Assembly: GCA_905221605.1 (NCBI GenBank)
Contig: CAJNDS010000191.1
Location: forward strand, 186,001 to 250,000
Length of the DNA stretch: 64,000 nucleotides
Direction of reading: 5' to 3'
Origin: Symbiodinium natans
Taxonomy: Eukaryota > Sar > Dinophyceae > Suessiales > Symbiodiniaceae
The position numbers and the translations under genes are program-made. Shown here in pieces: positions 51,447 through 61,785 of the stretch (its first letter is position 1; every line of letters begins with the position of its first letter). Below the pieces are notes generated by a model. It made no database searches and was not told the origin of the DNA. It saw nothing but the letters and a program-made list of their open reading frames with translations.

Positions 51447-51539
51447 CTATAGGGGGCTTCAAGCGTGCCATGTGCCTTGAGACGTTCCCCCTTAGGCATT
51501 TTCTGTAAGGGTTTAGGGTATAGGGTATAGGGTTGTTTT

Positions 51540-51640
51540 TGGGATGTTCCCTCTTATACTAACAGTCCTTAGAATAGGGATAATAGTACAACCTATTGTA
51601 ATCCCTATTGAGGACTGTTAGTATAAGGGGGACATCTCAA
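51540..51640. mobile_element. Family A palindromic element, copy 4
   Basis: TGGGATGTTCCCTCTTATAC at one end, GTATAAGGGGGACATCTCAA at the other; inner ACTAACAGTCCTTAGAATAG / AGGACTGTTAGT arms. Confidence 0.7.
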
Positions 51641-51957
51641 CATATGCCTCCTGCAGAAGGATACGAAACATACGAAACATACAAGTCAAAAGCTACTCCC
51701 CTGGTTTTATCTGTGCAAAATCTGGTGGTGAGGGTGTAGAAAGGGCTTGGAAGAGATGCAAAGGTGTTTGTTTGGAAGGGTTCGAGGGTTCAGGCATTAG
51801 GCTTGGTGTTGTGGGGGCATTGCCACGGCACTGCGGCACCGAATTTGAAGCCTCAATCACAAAACCCTGAAATCCTCAAACGAGATTAAGGTCTATAACC
51901 CCAAATCTTAAACCCTCAGCCCTAAAAAGTATAAACTCTCAGGCCAACGGCCGACAC

Positions 51958-52023
51958 CTGAATCTCTTCCCGGTGCGCCTCGTTGGCTTCCACCTGCCTC
52001 TCGCGCTTCTCGTTGTCCAAATC
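51958..52023 (-). CDS. Candidate exon, coiled coil
   Basis: Twenty-two codons, phase 0 to phase 0, between CCATCCAG and GTGTCG: DLDNEKRERQVEANEAHREE then IQ. Very high charge, GC3-rich. Confidence 0.55.
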
Positions 52024-52026
52024 CTG

Positions 52027-52190
52027 GATGGGTTTTGGGTTTTGGGTTTTGGGTTTTGGGTTTTGGGTTTTGCGTTTTGGGTTTCGGGTTTCGGGTTTCC
52101 GGTTTCGGGTTTCGGGTTTAGGGTTTAGGGTTTGGGGGTTTGGGGGTTTGGGGTTTTGGGGGTTTGGGGGTTTTTGGGCTTGGGGTCAGA
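52027..52190 (+). repeat. Graded telomere-like array
   Basis: Reads TTTTGGG (six), then TTTCGGG (five), TTTAGGG (two), TTTGGGGG (several) in blocks, as if successive variants had spread locally. Confidence 0.85.
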
Positions 52191-52294
52191 ACTCTGTAAG
52201 CTAAAGCCTGAACCCCTTGCCTTTGCAATCGTCATAAGCTCTTAGCTTAGCCTCATAAGGCTGAAGGCCAAAGGCTAAATCGTAAAAAACTTCA

Positions 52295-52425
52295 GCCCAG
52301 ACTACTATTTGCTTAAGAACCCCCAAATTTGTTTTTTAAAATTATAATCACTATATTACATTACCCTTATAAGGAAGAATACTCTTTTTTTTTTTGGGGG
52401 GGGGGGGGTTCTTAAGCAATTGGTA
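52295..52425. mobile_element. Small element with inverted ends
   Basis: GACTACTATTTGCTTAAGAA at the left, TTCTTAAGCAATTGGTAGCA at the right, with T10-G13 before the right arm. No coding capacity. Confidence 0.55.
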
Positions 52426-53169
52426 GCAGAGTCTTTCTAACCCTATATTCTAAAGCCTCAAGATAACATGTTCAGGGAGGAGAACGCATCTGCAAAAGAC
52501 AATCCCATATGGCATCTTCTTGCATTAAGGCTTATAGGGTCTATACATTCCTACCAGTCCTCCTAAACCCTAAGCCTTGAAGGTTCGAGGTGGCATTTCG
52601 GGACCACCCAGAGACTAGATCAGAACTGGCGGCCCGAAGCGGTAGCCCATGACCCAGAATCACCTAAAACCGTTGCCGATCAGTTGTAAACCCCCGTCCC
52701 AGACACGCAATCCAAGCGCGAGCACAGAATTTTGACAGCCGAAACCGCCGAAACCCTTGACCCACAGCTGCCTCCTTTCAGAGTTTTAGGGTGAGAAGGG
52801 TTGACAGGGTTTAGGGTTCATTGGGTGTATAGGGCTTAGGGATTTTGTTTGGGTTTATGGGGTTTAGGGCTACAGGGGTTGCAGGGGTGGAGCTGAAGGC
52901 ATTCAACAGGGGCTACACTGGTCCCATGTATTCAAGGCTACGTTTCGATTGCCCAGTGAAAAAACAAGGGGAACCTCTTTTTTCTGGTCTGCTTTGTAAA
53001 GGGGCCTAGAAGCCAACAAAAGGAAAATCGTGCCACTGGGCCTGAGCCCCGTTTTGGGTAAAGTTTCTGGGTATCTCATGCCATGGTAAGTACTTCGTGC
53101 GAAAGGAACGTCCGGTGTACCCAAGTTACGATCCCTCAGCCCTGAGCCCTGAGCCCCCCCTGAGCATGC

Positions 53170-53257
53170 CCGGGGTCCTGCCAGATGTGATCAAGCTGCT
53201 CAGACAGCCGCGAGCTTCGTAACTCGGCCTCACCTCTGTCACGCCTTTCGGCTTGGT
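53170..53257 (-). CDS. Candidate exon, coiled coil, GC donor
   Basis: After AAACCCTAG, reads QAERRDRGEAELRSSRLSEQ then LDHIWQDP, ending CCCGG|GCATGC. The acceptor is the CCCTAG end of a telomere-like run. Confidence 0.5.
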
Positions 53258-53376
53258 CTAGGGTTTAGATCTCGACTTGACTAGCTACGGAAATCGAGGA
53301 GAAGTTGAAAATTGAAAAATCTGTTCCAACATGGAGTTTACCTAAGACCACCCAACCACCCCCCATGCAACCCAAC

Positions 53377-53415
53377 CCGGGGCGCCAGTGCAGGCAACTC
53401 GTGGATTCCAGAAAT
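53377..53415 (-). CDS. Candidate exon
   Basis: Thirteen codons ISGIHELPALAPR, phase 0 to phase 0, between AAACCCCAG and GTTGGG. Confidence 0.38.
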
Positions 53416-53755
53416 CTGGGGTTTAGGGTTTAGGGTTGAGGGCTCATGGGTTTAGCATCAGACTTTAGGGGGTTTAGGGGTTCAGGGTTGAGGCTTATTT
53501 CTTGGGGGAGGGGTTCCCTTGAAGGTCATTCTACTCAATTTGGGGTTTAAAAGGGGTTGCCCTCTTTTGGGAAATGCCCAGTTAAGGTTAGGCCTGAAAG
53601 CCCTAAGGAGGTTCACCGGGCTGACGGTTTAAGATTGTAGGGCCTAAGCCCTAAGCACCAAAGCCAAACGCTAAACTCTGAACCCTGAACCAAAAACCTA
53701 GACCCTATGGACCCTGGACCCTAAACCCTAACGCCTAAACCCTAAACCCTACACC

Positions 53756-53900
53756 CTAAGCCCTTAAGCCCTAAGCCCTAAGCCCTAAGCCCTAAGCCCT
53801 AAGCCCTAAGCCCTAAGCCCTAAGCCCTAAGCCCTAAGCCCTAAGCCCTAAGCCCTAAGCCCTAAGCCCTAAACCCTAAACCCTAAACCCTAAACCCTAC
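53756..53900 (-). repeat. CCCTAAG array passing into CCCTAAA
   Basis: About 15 CCCTAAG units, then four CCCTAAA. Confidence 0.9.
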
Positions 53901-53911
53901 CCTCAGAGACC

Positions 53912-53975
53912 CCCCCCAGGCCTCGCCAAGAGGAGCTGCTCCTCGAGCGCCAGGACTCTCTCGTGGAGCCAGGCG
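53912..53975 (-). CDS. Candidate exon, coiled coil
   Basis: After ACTCAGGCAG, reads AWLHERVLALEEQLLLARPG, ending before GTCTCTG. The plus strand is also open (RQEELLLERQDSLVEPGAA then TGA). Confidence 0.42.
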
Positions 53976-53989
53976 CTGCCTGAGTCTTT

Positions 53990-54900
53990 TGGGGGTTTGG
54001 GGGTTTGGGGGGTTTAGGGTTTGGGGGTTTAGGGGTTTAGTCCCAAAAACCTAAACCCTAAACCCTAAACCCAGGTTTAGGGGTTTAGGGCTTGAGTCTC
54101 AAGATTCAGGCCTTATAGGGCACATGAAGTTCAGGGTTTGGGGTTTAGGGTGTCGGGCTTTAGGGTTTGGGCTTTAAGGCATAGGGGTTAAGGTTCAGGG
54201 TTTTGGGTTTAGGGTAGGGGAGATGAAGTTGAGGGTTTTGGGTTTTGGGTTTTGGGGTTTCGGGCATACTGTTTGAGGTTCAGGGCTTCCTGAAGGGCTT
54301 GGGACTAAAAAGGTTGAGGTTTGAGGGCTTTGCGCTTGGAGTGGAGGGCTTAGGGACTCCAAGAGCCCTCATAAACGAAACCCTTAAAACCCTTTTTAGG
54401 GTTTCTGGTTAGCGGTTCGGGTGAAAGTGGGGCTTGGAAGCAAGTAGGCCTTCAAAGAAGACATCTCCCCCTTGAGCAACAAGGGCTTTGCGGGTAAGCT
54501 CTGTTGCTCATATCAGTGCATGAGATCCAGGGTCTGGCTGGTCCAATGCTTGAAGAAGCCCCTAAAGGAAAGCCCCTGAAGGCCCCCAAAAGGAACCTGG
54601 ACACAAGGAGGCCTTTCAGCCCCTAGCAGAAGACCCCTGAAGAAGCAAAAAGGAGGCCTTAAGGCGCAAGGGAAGCCTACTAGGAGGTTTAGGGTTTAGG
54701 GTTTAAGGTTTAGGGTTAAATGGGGTGCCCTCCAAGGGGAACTTGAAGGAAGCCTGTAAAGTTCCCCAAAGATTTGCCCTAAGCTTACAGCCCCGCCACC
54801 CCACAAACCTTGAACAAACTGAACCCTAAACCCCAAACCCCAGACCCCAAAAGCCCTAAACCTCAACCCTTAACCCTTAACCCTAAACCCTAAACCCTAA
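53990..54900. other. Telomere-variant-rich spacer
   Basis: Mixed TTTGGGG, TTTAGGG, TTTTGGG and their complements, plus AAGCCCCTGAAGG-type words near 54560-54660. No supportable gene. Confidence 0.45.
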
Positions 54901-54902
54901 AC

Positions 54903-54951
54903 CTGGGACTCCAGCTGTGAGCTTCCGTGCCCTTTGGCTCCCCCGACCCGG
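54903..54951 (-). CDS. Candidate exon, telomere-like donor
   Basis: After AAGAAGGAG, reads RVGGAKGHGSSQLESQ, ending CAG|GTTTAGGG. Phase 2 matches 55247. Confidence 0.42.
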
Positions 54952-55246
54952 CTCCTTCTTGGGGTTTGGGGTTTGGGGTTTAGGGGTTAGGGTTTAGGGG
55001 TTAGGGTTTAGGGTTTCAGGTTTAGGGGGAGGTGGAGTCTGTTTGGGGCCTGAGGGTCTGGAGTTTGGAGTTTGAGAGCATGGAGATGGTTTTCGGGGTT
55101 TGGGGGCTTTCGGGAGTTGCGGCTTTGACCCTAAAGCCCAAAAACCTGACACCTAGGGTTCCGGGCTTAGGGTTGAGGGCTCAACCCTCTCTCTTTTTGT
55201 TTCGGGGTTGTGGGATTTTAGGACTTGTTGAGGCGAACCGACTCAC

Positions 55247-55279
55247 GGCAAGTCCTTCAGTCCTTGCGGCGCAGTGCTG
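55247..55279 (-). CDS. Candidate exon, consensus donor
   Basis: After GACGTCTAG, reads STAPQGLKDL, ending TTGCC|GTGAGT. Phase 2 on both sides, matching 55322 and 54951. Confidence 0.45.
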
Positions 55280-55321
55280 CTAGACGTCACCCTAAACCCT
55301 AAACCCTGAAGAACCCTAAAC

Positions 55322-55469
55322 CCAGAGCCGGAAGAAACAACAGGTTTTGTTTCGAGGACAGAGATCTCAGGTGCCGGACAACAATCGCCAGCAAGCTTCA
55401 ACGAGCCCTGAACCCCAAAGAGCATCGTGTTACAGATGAGGTGGTAAAACGACAGAGACAAGGGACTGA
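55322..55469 (-). CDS. Candidate exon abutting family D element
   Basis: After CCCTCCTTCAG, reads SPLSLSFYHLICNTMLFGVQ, then GSLKLAGDCCPAPEISVLET and KPVVSSGS, ending GG|GTTTAGG. With 55247-55279 and 54903-54951 it makes a phase-consistent three-exon chain. Confidence 0.47.
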
Positions 55470-55471
55470 CT

Positions 55472-55611
55472 GAAGGAGGGACCCTTATAAGGAACCTTAG
55501 GGGCTACATTGAGGCTCCTTAGGTATATAGGAACTATATAAGGTACATATATACATATATATATATATATACGGGATATATAGGGGTCATAAAGGGTGAA
55601 GCGTCCCTTCT
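55472..55611. mobile_element. Family D element, copy 2
   Basis: GGAGGGACCCTTATAAGG, ACCTTAGGGGCTACA, TTAGGTATATAGGAACTATA; matches 9861-9990 with an added (TA)n. Confidence 0.55.
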
Positions 55612-55993
55612 AGGGTTCCCTCGATAAATCGCTTAAAAAAACAAAACAAACTCAAAATAACGAAGGGCCATGCCTGCCGAAACGTCGTCTGCTTGGAAAG
55701 GTGATGCACACGCCATTGCAAGACCTGCAGAACAGGCAAGCAAGCCAAGAAAACCCTCAACCCTAAACCCTGAACCCTAAACTAGCAGAACCCTGTACAC
55801 TACCGGCGCTTAGTCCAGAAACGCTATAATCCCTCCAACAGGGCAGGGGCTCAAGACATTTTGAAGGGCTCAGTAAACCCTGCACCTGGAACCCTGACGC
55901 AAGGAGGTGCCTAAACTGAGAAAAGAAAACAGCAGGACCTCAAGCCTCACAAGCCGCACACCCTCACATCCCCACAGCCCCAACGGCCTGAAG

Positions 55994-56158
55994 TTGGAGC
56001 TGTCGGACTTGCCGTGGGCGTGGGACAGGGCATGCGATGCCGTTAGGGATACTTGGTTGCAAGCTTTTTGGGGATTTGAGGAAATTGGGAGGGGTGGGGA
56101 GGCTGGCATTAAAAAAGGCATCTCATACCTTGTAGCTGCCATGCACCACATCTTCTGA
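55994..56158 (+). CDS. Candidate terminal exon, plus strand
   Basis: After GCCTGAAG, 55 codons: LELSDLPWAWDRACDAVRDT, then WLQAFWGFEEIGRGGEAGIK, then YLVAAMHHIF and TGA. Trp-rich and helical. The minus strand is open but less protein-like. Confidence 0.4.
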   Translation: MELSDLPWAWDRACDAVRDTWLQAFWGFEEIGRGGEAGIKKGISYLVAAMHHIF

Positions 56159-56313
56159 ACGGTGGCGCCAAGCTGGGCTCGGTTCTGTTTTCGGAAGGTG
56201 TTGCGGCGCCCGTAACTTGAGCCGGACGCTAGGTAGTGCAGTTGCAAACCATGGTGGCTTCATCATGGTTTTTGGGCTAAGTCAACTGATCTTTTTAACT
56301 TTCACATACCCCC

Positions 56314-56658
56314 TTGCAAAGTAGTACCAATGGCATCAAATTTCCGAAAAGTGTCCAGTTTCGACCCTTGCCCAACGAGAGAGATTGCGCTCGTAAAAAC
56401 ACGCTGGTGATTGCATTGACAAACAGACGGAGGGCCAGCAAAAAGGGAGGCCTGTTTTTGATCAATAGGGTTCATGGGTTAACCTCACCTCTGACAAAGG
56501 AGGCGCACCCGTGGGAACTGAAAACGCTGTTTTGCTTGCTGTTCCATCACCTTTCTTGGAGCCCATTTGAAGAGTATGTTTTCTTGACGGTGCGCCCCAG
56601 CTGGACCCAACTGATTCATACCCTAAGACCCCACACCCTAAACCAACTCATACCCTAA
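56314..56658 (+). CDS. ORF, unassigned
   Basis: Open for about 114 codons; upper part FPKSVQFRPLPNERDCARKN, then LVIALTNRRRASKKGGLFL and LKTLFCLLFHHLSWSPFEEY. The last third is telomere-like and non-coding. No ATG at the start. Confidence 0.3.
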   Translation: MQSSTNGIKFPKSVQFRPLPNERDCARKNTLVIALTNRRRASKKGGLFLINRVHGLTSPLTKEAHPWELKTLFCLLFHHLSWSPFEEYVFLTVRPSWTQLIHTLRPHTLNQLIP

Positions 56659-56858
56659 AACCGCTAACACCCCAAAACCCTGAGACTCTAAACCCCCTAA
56701 AACCCTAAACCCTAAAATCCTAAAACCCCAAACCCTAAAACCCAAAACCCTAAGACCCAAAACTCTAAAACCCCCAAACCTGAAAGCCTTAAACTCTAAA
56801 CTTCAAATGCAGAACTGCAGGTGCAGGGGCTCGCCTCGCCTTGTAATGTCACGATGAC

Positions 56859-56952
56859 GGTTTAGGGTTTAGGGTTTAGGGTTTAGGGTTTAGGGTTTAG
56901 GGTTTAGGGTTTAGGGTTTAGGGTTTAGGGTTTAGGGTTTAGGGTTTAGGGT
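56859..56952 (+). repeat. TTTAGGG array, about 13 units
   Basis: Perfect array. Confidence 0.93.
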
Positions 56953-58263
56953 GTAGAAGGGGAAGATTTCCCACTTTTAACGGTGCAGGGCGCTGGCAAG
57001 GGCACAAGCTTAACACGGCTTGTTTCAGGGGCGGCACGCTGCACAGGAACAAAGGGCGGGGAGGAGTGTATCAACTTCGGGCTGCGCACCGCACTTTTCG
57101 ATTTCAGGGCCATCGGCAGCAAATTCACAACAAGACACCAACATCCTGGGTGCCCAACCTTCTTGTCAGCAAGGCACATGAATCATGCAACAGTTCTGGG
57201 CTGCGACAGTGGAAGCTTGCAACTTCACGACTCTGCGTGAAGGCGCAGCATAAAGACAACTCTCCTGTGCTGACTTCTAGTTCAATCTAAGTCGGCAGTT
57301 TGTTTGACTTTTGGGTTTGGAATTGCTTTGGCTCCTGTGCATATTTCAGAGGGGGAGGGGGATTCGGCAACCTGCGGGTCTTCATCTGTATTGCAGCCTC
57401 GCGATCCTCGGCCCTTTTGAGGCGCGAAGCATTGCATATACATATATATATATCTATCTATCTGAGTATATAGATGGTATACAGATTTGACCCGGTTTGA
57501 GTGTTTGATGGCGTGGCAACTGCAAGGAATCGAGTTCGTGGTTGGGTGGCGGGGTTCCCTTTTATTGCGTTGGAAACAGAAAGTCGCATCCCACAGCTGC
57601 CTCATGCGAAAAGCATCGCTCACTACACAGGCGGTGCATGCTTGGAGGCAGAGATTAGGGTTTAGGGTTTAGGGTCAAATGCAAACAAGCAAGCGACATG
57701 TGCGGCATCGCACGGCTGTACCATGACGGTGTTCAAGTCTACCACGCTATCACATGGTGTTGCTTGCTACCGCTTTTCCGCCAATGTTCTCAACCCCAAA
57801 CTTGCTCACTTCAAGCCGAAGCCTCCCGATTGTGGGTTTTCGGGCTGATGGCGCTGCAAAAGGATCTAATCACCACTTCACCACCGCAGGGTCATGTTGT
57901 AAACCTTCATCGCAGTTGCAGCACCCCACGAAACGGGTCGAAAGGTGGTTGTAGCCTCTCAGGTGCTACCACAAGGCTACAGGGTCTTAGCTTATTGGGC
58001 AAAAAAGGGGGCCTAACATGCTCCTTGTTGCACGGGTGACAGTGCCTTCGGCAAGCATACAAGCCTTGTACCAGGTCGAAGTAAACTATATAGGGCAGGC
58101 ATGGTTTAACCAGCACTTCTCTGAGACTCTCTTGTTCTCAGCTTTGAAGTAGCCGCCCAGGAGGAGTGCAAAATGGCGATGTGGGGTCCACCTCTAGGAG
58201 ACCACCCCACCGCCGGCGCCGCACAGCAAGCGACAAAATCCAGGTGGACAAACAGACCAGACA

Positions 58264-58335
58264 TGGGGGGTACGATATTAGGGGTACCTTCTGGGGGGTC
58301 CTTATGATAAAGGCCTACTATTTGGGGTGTCTAGT
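58264..58335. mobile_element. Family F element, short copy
   Basis: GGTACGATATTAGGGGTACC, GGGGGGTCCTTATGATAA, TATTTGGGGTGTCTAG; pairs with 25606-25682. Confidence 0.5.
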
Positions 58336-58403
58336 AAACCCTTAAATGGATTCGAAGCCCAATGCATGTCTTGAAAGAAAACGGACCAGAGATGGATCGA
58401 AAC

Positions 58404-58497
58404 CCGATGCATGTGTTGTAAGTATCGCATCATCTCTTTCATGCAGAACCAGAACTCCTTCCTGGGACGCTGCAACAGCAGCAGGACCGATACATCC
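58404..58497 (-). CDS. Candidate exon
   Basis: After TTAATGCTCAG, reads DVSVLLLLQRPRKEFWFCMK then EMMRYLQHMHR, ending before GTTTCG. Hydrophobic start, helical end. No family recognised. Confidence 0.45.
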
Positions 58498-58559
58498 CTG
58501 AGCATTAATCTCCTTTGGGCTGGCAAGGTGCTAAGGGTGTTACCCTGAACTCCTCAGCT

Positions 58560-59050
58560 CCTAAACCCTAAACCCTGAGGGTTTTCAAAACCTTTGAGAA
58601 GCCCTTAAACCCTTCTGTGCCCGGCGTCCACCTGGCGAATTCGTCCTGTCCTTCGCCACCATGATGCGAGCTCCACCGGCCCTCAACAAGAAACTCTAGA
58701 CCTCGATGTAGCCCCTAGGGGCTACTAAGCTCGTATGCTCAGGGAGCACGTAATTGCTAGTGGTCTAACGAAAGCTGAGTGGAACGTATGTAAAACACAC
58801 ACAATAGTCGCTGAAGACCAATTATCACGACTGGCTGCTGTGTACGTATCGCAAAGGAGGCATCAGTTCAATCTTCTCGAGCTAGATTGCAGCTAGATCT
58901 GGCATGCTGCCTTATAGACCCCTCGCGACATCATGTATTCAAGCCGCGTCTCAATCGTTTCCTTTACCGAGCCCACTGCCCTACCTCCCCACAAGCTCTA
59001 TGTAAATAAACTGCAGCGTCAAGAAAACGAACCCGCAACCCTGACGACTT
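58560..59050. other. Spacer without gene signal
   Basis: One short CCCTAAA block at 58562, then unique DNA with AGCTAGATTGCAGCTAGATC near 58880-58900 and no telomere-like sequence. No ORF or exon-like island seen. Confidence 0.4.
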
Positions 59051-59059
59051 GAACCATGC

Positions 59060-59420
59060 AGCTTTTGTGTGATTGTGTGTGTGTTTGTGATTGTGTTTGT
59101 GTTTGTGATCGTGTTTGTGTTTGTGTTTGTGTTTGTGTTTTTGTGTGTGTGTGTGTGTTTGTGTGTGTGTGTTTGTTTTTGTGTTTGTGTTTGTGTTTGC
59201 GTTTGTGATTGTAGTTGTCTTAGTCTTAGTCTTAGTCTTAGTCTTTAGTCTTAGTCTTAGTCTTAGTCTTTAGTCTTAGTCTTAGTCGTAGTCTTAGTCT
59301 TAGTCTTAGTCTTACTCTGTGTCTTTGTCCTTGTCTTTGTGCTTGTGTGTGAGTGTGTGTGTGTGTGTGTTTTTGTGTCTGTGCTTGTGTTTGATTTTGC
59401 GTTCGTGATTGTGTGTGTGT
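59060..59420 (+). repeat. TTTGTG, TCTTAG and GT microsatellites
   Basis: TTTGTG hexamers (59065-59210), then TCTTAG hexamers with TCTTTAG variants (59217-59313), then GT-rich DNA to 59420. Confidence 0.9.
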
Positions 59421-59574
59421 GTTGGGTATCTTTCCTTGAGTTTGTATAAAATACCGCCCTCAACCCTCTTGTTTGCAGTGTACCTTGAGATTTGCGTCGG
59501 CAATAAAACCTCCTTGTACCAAGCCATGTGCATACATAAATATACATATATAGATATATACATGCAGATTTTCA

Positions 59575-59641
59575 TATGTACATACATACATACATACATA
59601 CATACATACATACATACATACATACATACATACATACATAC
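59575..59641 (+). repeat. (CATA)n, about 16 units
   Basis: Perfect tetranucleotide repeat. Confidence 0.93.
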
Positions 59642-60266
59642 AACCCAATGCAACTTCATAATAGGTGCCAAGTTTCGTACGAAGCAACAATCTAAACAGC
59701 GAGCACAACATCACTTCCTAAGAAGACTGTCCGGTCAGGCCGGCCGGTGTACTGGGCGAGGCTGTGCGGACATGGGAATGCATTCCTGGGCTGGTGGTCC
59801 ATGGTTGTGCCCGGGGCTCGATTTCAGAGTTCTGGGTTGGTCTGAAGAGGATATTCCCAGATACGTGATCTCCTCAAAGGCAGTTCCGGGAAATATCTGC
59901 CTTGGAAGTTCGGTTTGTTGGTTGGTCTAGGGAGGGTTTGAATTCAGAGTGCTGCGGGGAGGGGGACAAGCGGGTGGAGATACACGACAGGCCATGATGG
60001 AGCCCGCAACCCTGCACCTCAAACCTGAAGCACGACCTGATTGAACCGGAAACCTTGGCCTTCCCTCAGCCCTGAACCCTGAAACCCTACACCCTCATAG
60101 GCTTGAGGTCTTAAAGGGCGGTTTCTCGCTGCCAAGTCGCTCCTGGCAAGCTGGTCACCTTTGCTGCTCCCTAGCCCCTGTGGGGTTAGGGTTTAGGGAT
60201 GTTTAGGGTTTAGGGTTGGGGTTTGGGGTTTGGGTTCAGGGTTTGCTTTAGGTCTTTGGGCGTAGT

Positions 60267-60310
60267 TTACGAATCTTTGTGATGGGCTTGCTCGGACAGC
60301 ATCTGGCAAG
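60267..60310 (-). CDS. Candidate terminal exon
   Basis: After CCTCTTGAAG, reads CQMLSEQAHHKDS then TAA. A G10 run lies just outside. Confidence 0.42.
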
Positions 60311-60469
60311 CTTCAAGAGGGGGGGGGGGGTTCAGACACGTTGACCGACTGCAGTGTCATGCGCTTCGGCCGATATCATGTAGAATCACCCCAAACTCTG
60401 CCCTCCACACCCCAAACACTCCAAGAACCTATTTACGGATCAAATGAGGCAAGAACACGTTAACACTTG

Positions 60470-60673
60470 ATGAGCATCCAGCAAACGCCAAGCATCGGCG
60501 GGCAACCCCAAGCCACAGAACAAGCCCTGAACACGTTCAAGACAGCTTCATGGTTCCACCACATAGCCTGCAGCGCTGGAGTCAAACAACATCAAACAAC
60601 TCTACCAAGATGGGCTTTCCCTGAAAAGAAGCCCTTTTTAGGTTTCATTACACAAAGCTACGACCCATGCTGA
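60470..60673 (+). CDS. ORF, unassigned
   Basis: ATG at 60470, 67 codons: MSIQQTPSIGGQPQATEQAL, then NTFKTASWFHHIACSAGVKQ, ending FLGFITQSYDPC. No telomere-like DNA inside. Could be a short exon or a small protein. Confidence 0.33.
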   Translation: MSIQQTPSIGGQPQATEQALNTFKTASWFHHIACSAGVKQHQTTLPRWAFPEKKPFLGFITQSYDPC

Positions 60674-61147
60674 GTCACTGCCGGCGAGGGCGTACGCACC
60701 CGCTGCATCGGCAGGGCCTGCGAGACGACCCGCGCCTGCCAGCACCCGAGCGGTTTGCACGGTCTAGAGTTTACCATGGCCTGGGTTTCCTTGGCTGGAC
60801 TTGCAGGCCTCTATATAATCAGTGTATATGGGGATTACGGCACATAGATACTAAAGCTAGCTATGTCCAGATCGCCCCAGTTCAGTTTTTGGGAGGGGTT
60901 TGGGGTTCAGGGTCTAGGTCTTCTTTCTTTCTTTCTCTCTCTCCGACGTTCCTTCTTGCTGTGTGAATTAGAAGGGGAACGCCTCTTCAATTGTTCGCGA
61001 TGGTGGCGTTTTCGTTTATGGTTTTGGACTTGAAGTTTCGGGAATCGACAAACGACAAGCCCAACCCTCCTGCAGCAGTTTCGACTATTGGGCTTCGGGT
61101 TTAGGGTTGAGCCTTCAGGGTTGCCCTAAACCCTATATATCCTAAAC

Positions 61148-61306
61148 CCACCCTAAACCCTATATACCCTATATACCCTATATACCCTATATACCCTATA
61201 TACCCTATATACCCTATATACCCTATATACCCTATATACCCTATATACCCTATATACCCTATATACCCTATATACCCTATATACCCTATATACCCTATAT
61301 ACCCTA
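61148..61306 (-). repeat. CCCTATATA satellite, about 17 units
   Basis: Nine-bp unit CCCTATATA, bordered by CCCTAAA on both sides; resembles a telomere-like unit in which AAA became TATATA. Gives an artefactual (Tyr-Ile-Gly)n frame. Confidence 0.93.
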
Positions 61307-61327
61307 AACCCCAAACCCGCAGCCTAC

Positions 61328-61352
61328 CTTGGCGTCGTTCTTGGTCAGGCTG
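61328..61352 (-). CDS. Candidate short exon
   Basis: After GGGTGCCAG, reads SLTKNDAK, ending AAG|GTAGGC. All third positions G or C. Confidence 0.35.
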
Positions 61353-61785
61353 CTGGCACCCCAAACCCAGACAAACAAATCCGAAATTCTTTGCCGAAGA
61401 CACCTTAAGCCTTTTTGTCGCGAATTAATTTTGAACACCCCATCCCCAAAAGGGAGCACAGTACTCATGCAGCGACGTGGATGGTAGAACAGTAAGGCAA
61501 CAGTAACCATACAGGTACACTAATGAGGGTTCCGTTTTTCTATACCAAGGCACCCAGACAGATTCCTTGCACCGAAGGTTTCCCCTGAAACGAAACTGTA
61601 AACACCGGCTATCTTCCCTAAACCCTAAACCCTAAACCCTAAACCCTAAACCACACTAATCAAAAGTCTTTTTAAAAGTCCCTGCAGCAGCTGCCTCCGA
61701 GGAAAAGGGCCTAAACCCTAAACCCTAAACCCTAAACCCTAAACTAAACCCTAAGCCCTAAACCCCCCTGCCCAGGGCGCTCCTG

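Noticed and set aside
57698-58039. 113-codon plus-strand frame starting MCGIARLYHDG, like class II amidotransferases
   Set aside because: Only the first residues match; the rest shows none of the family motifs. At most a first exon; not called.
59263-59930. Several frames of 84-173 codons
   Set aside because: Products of TCTTAG, TTTGTG and CATA microsatellites.
61101-61403. 100-codon frame with repeated Tyr-Ile-Gly
   Set aside because: Product of the CCCTATATA satellite.
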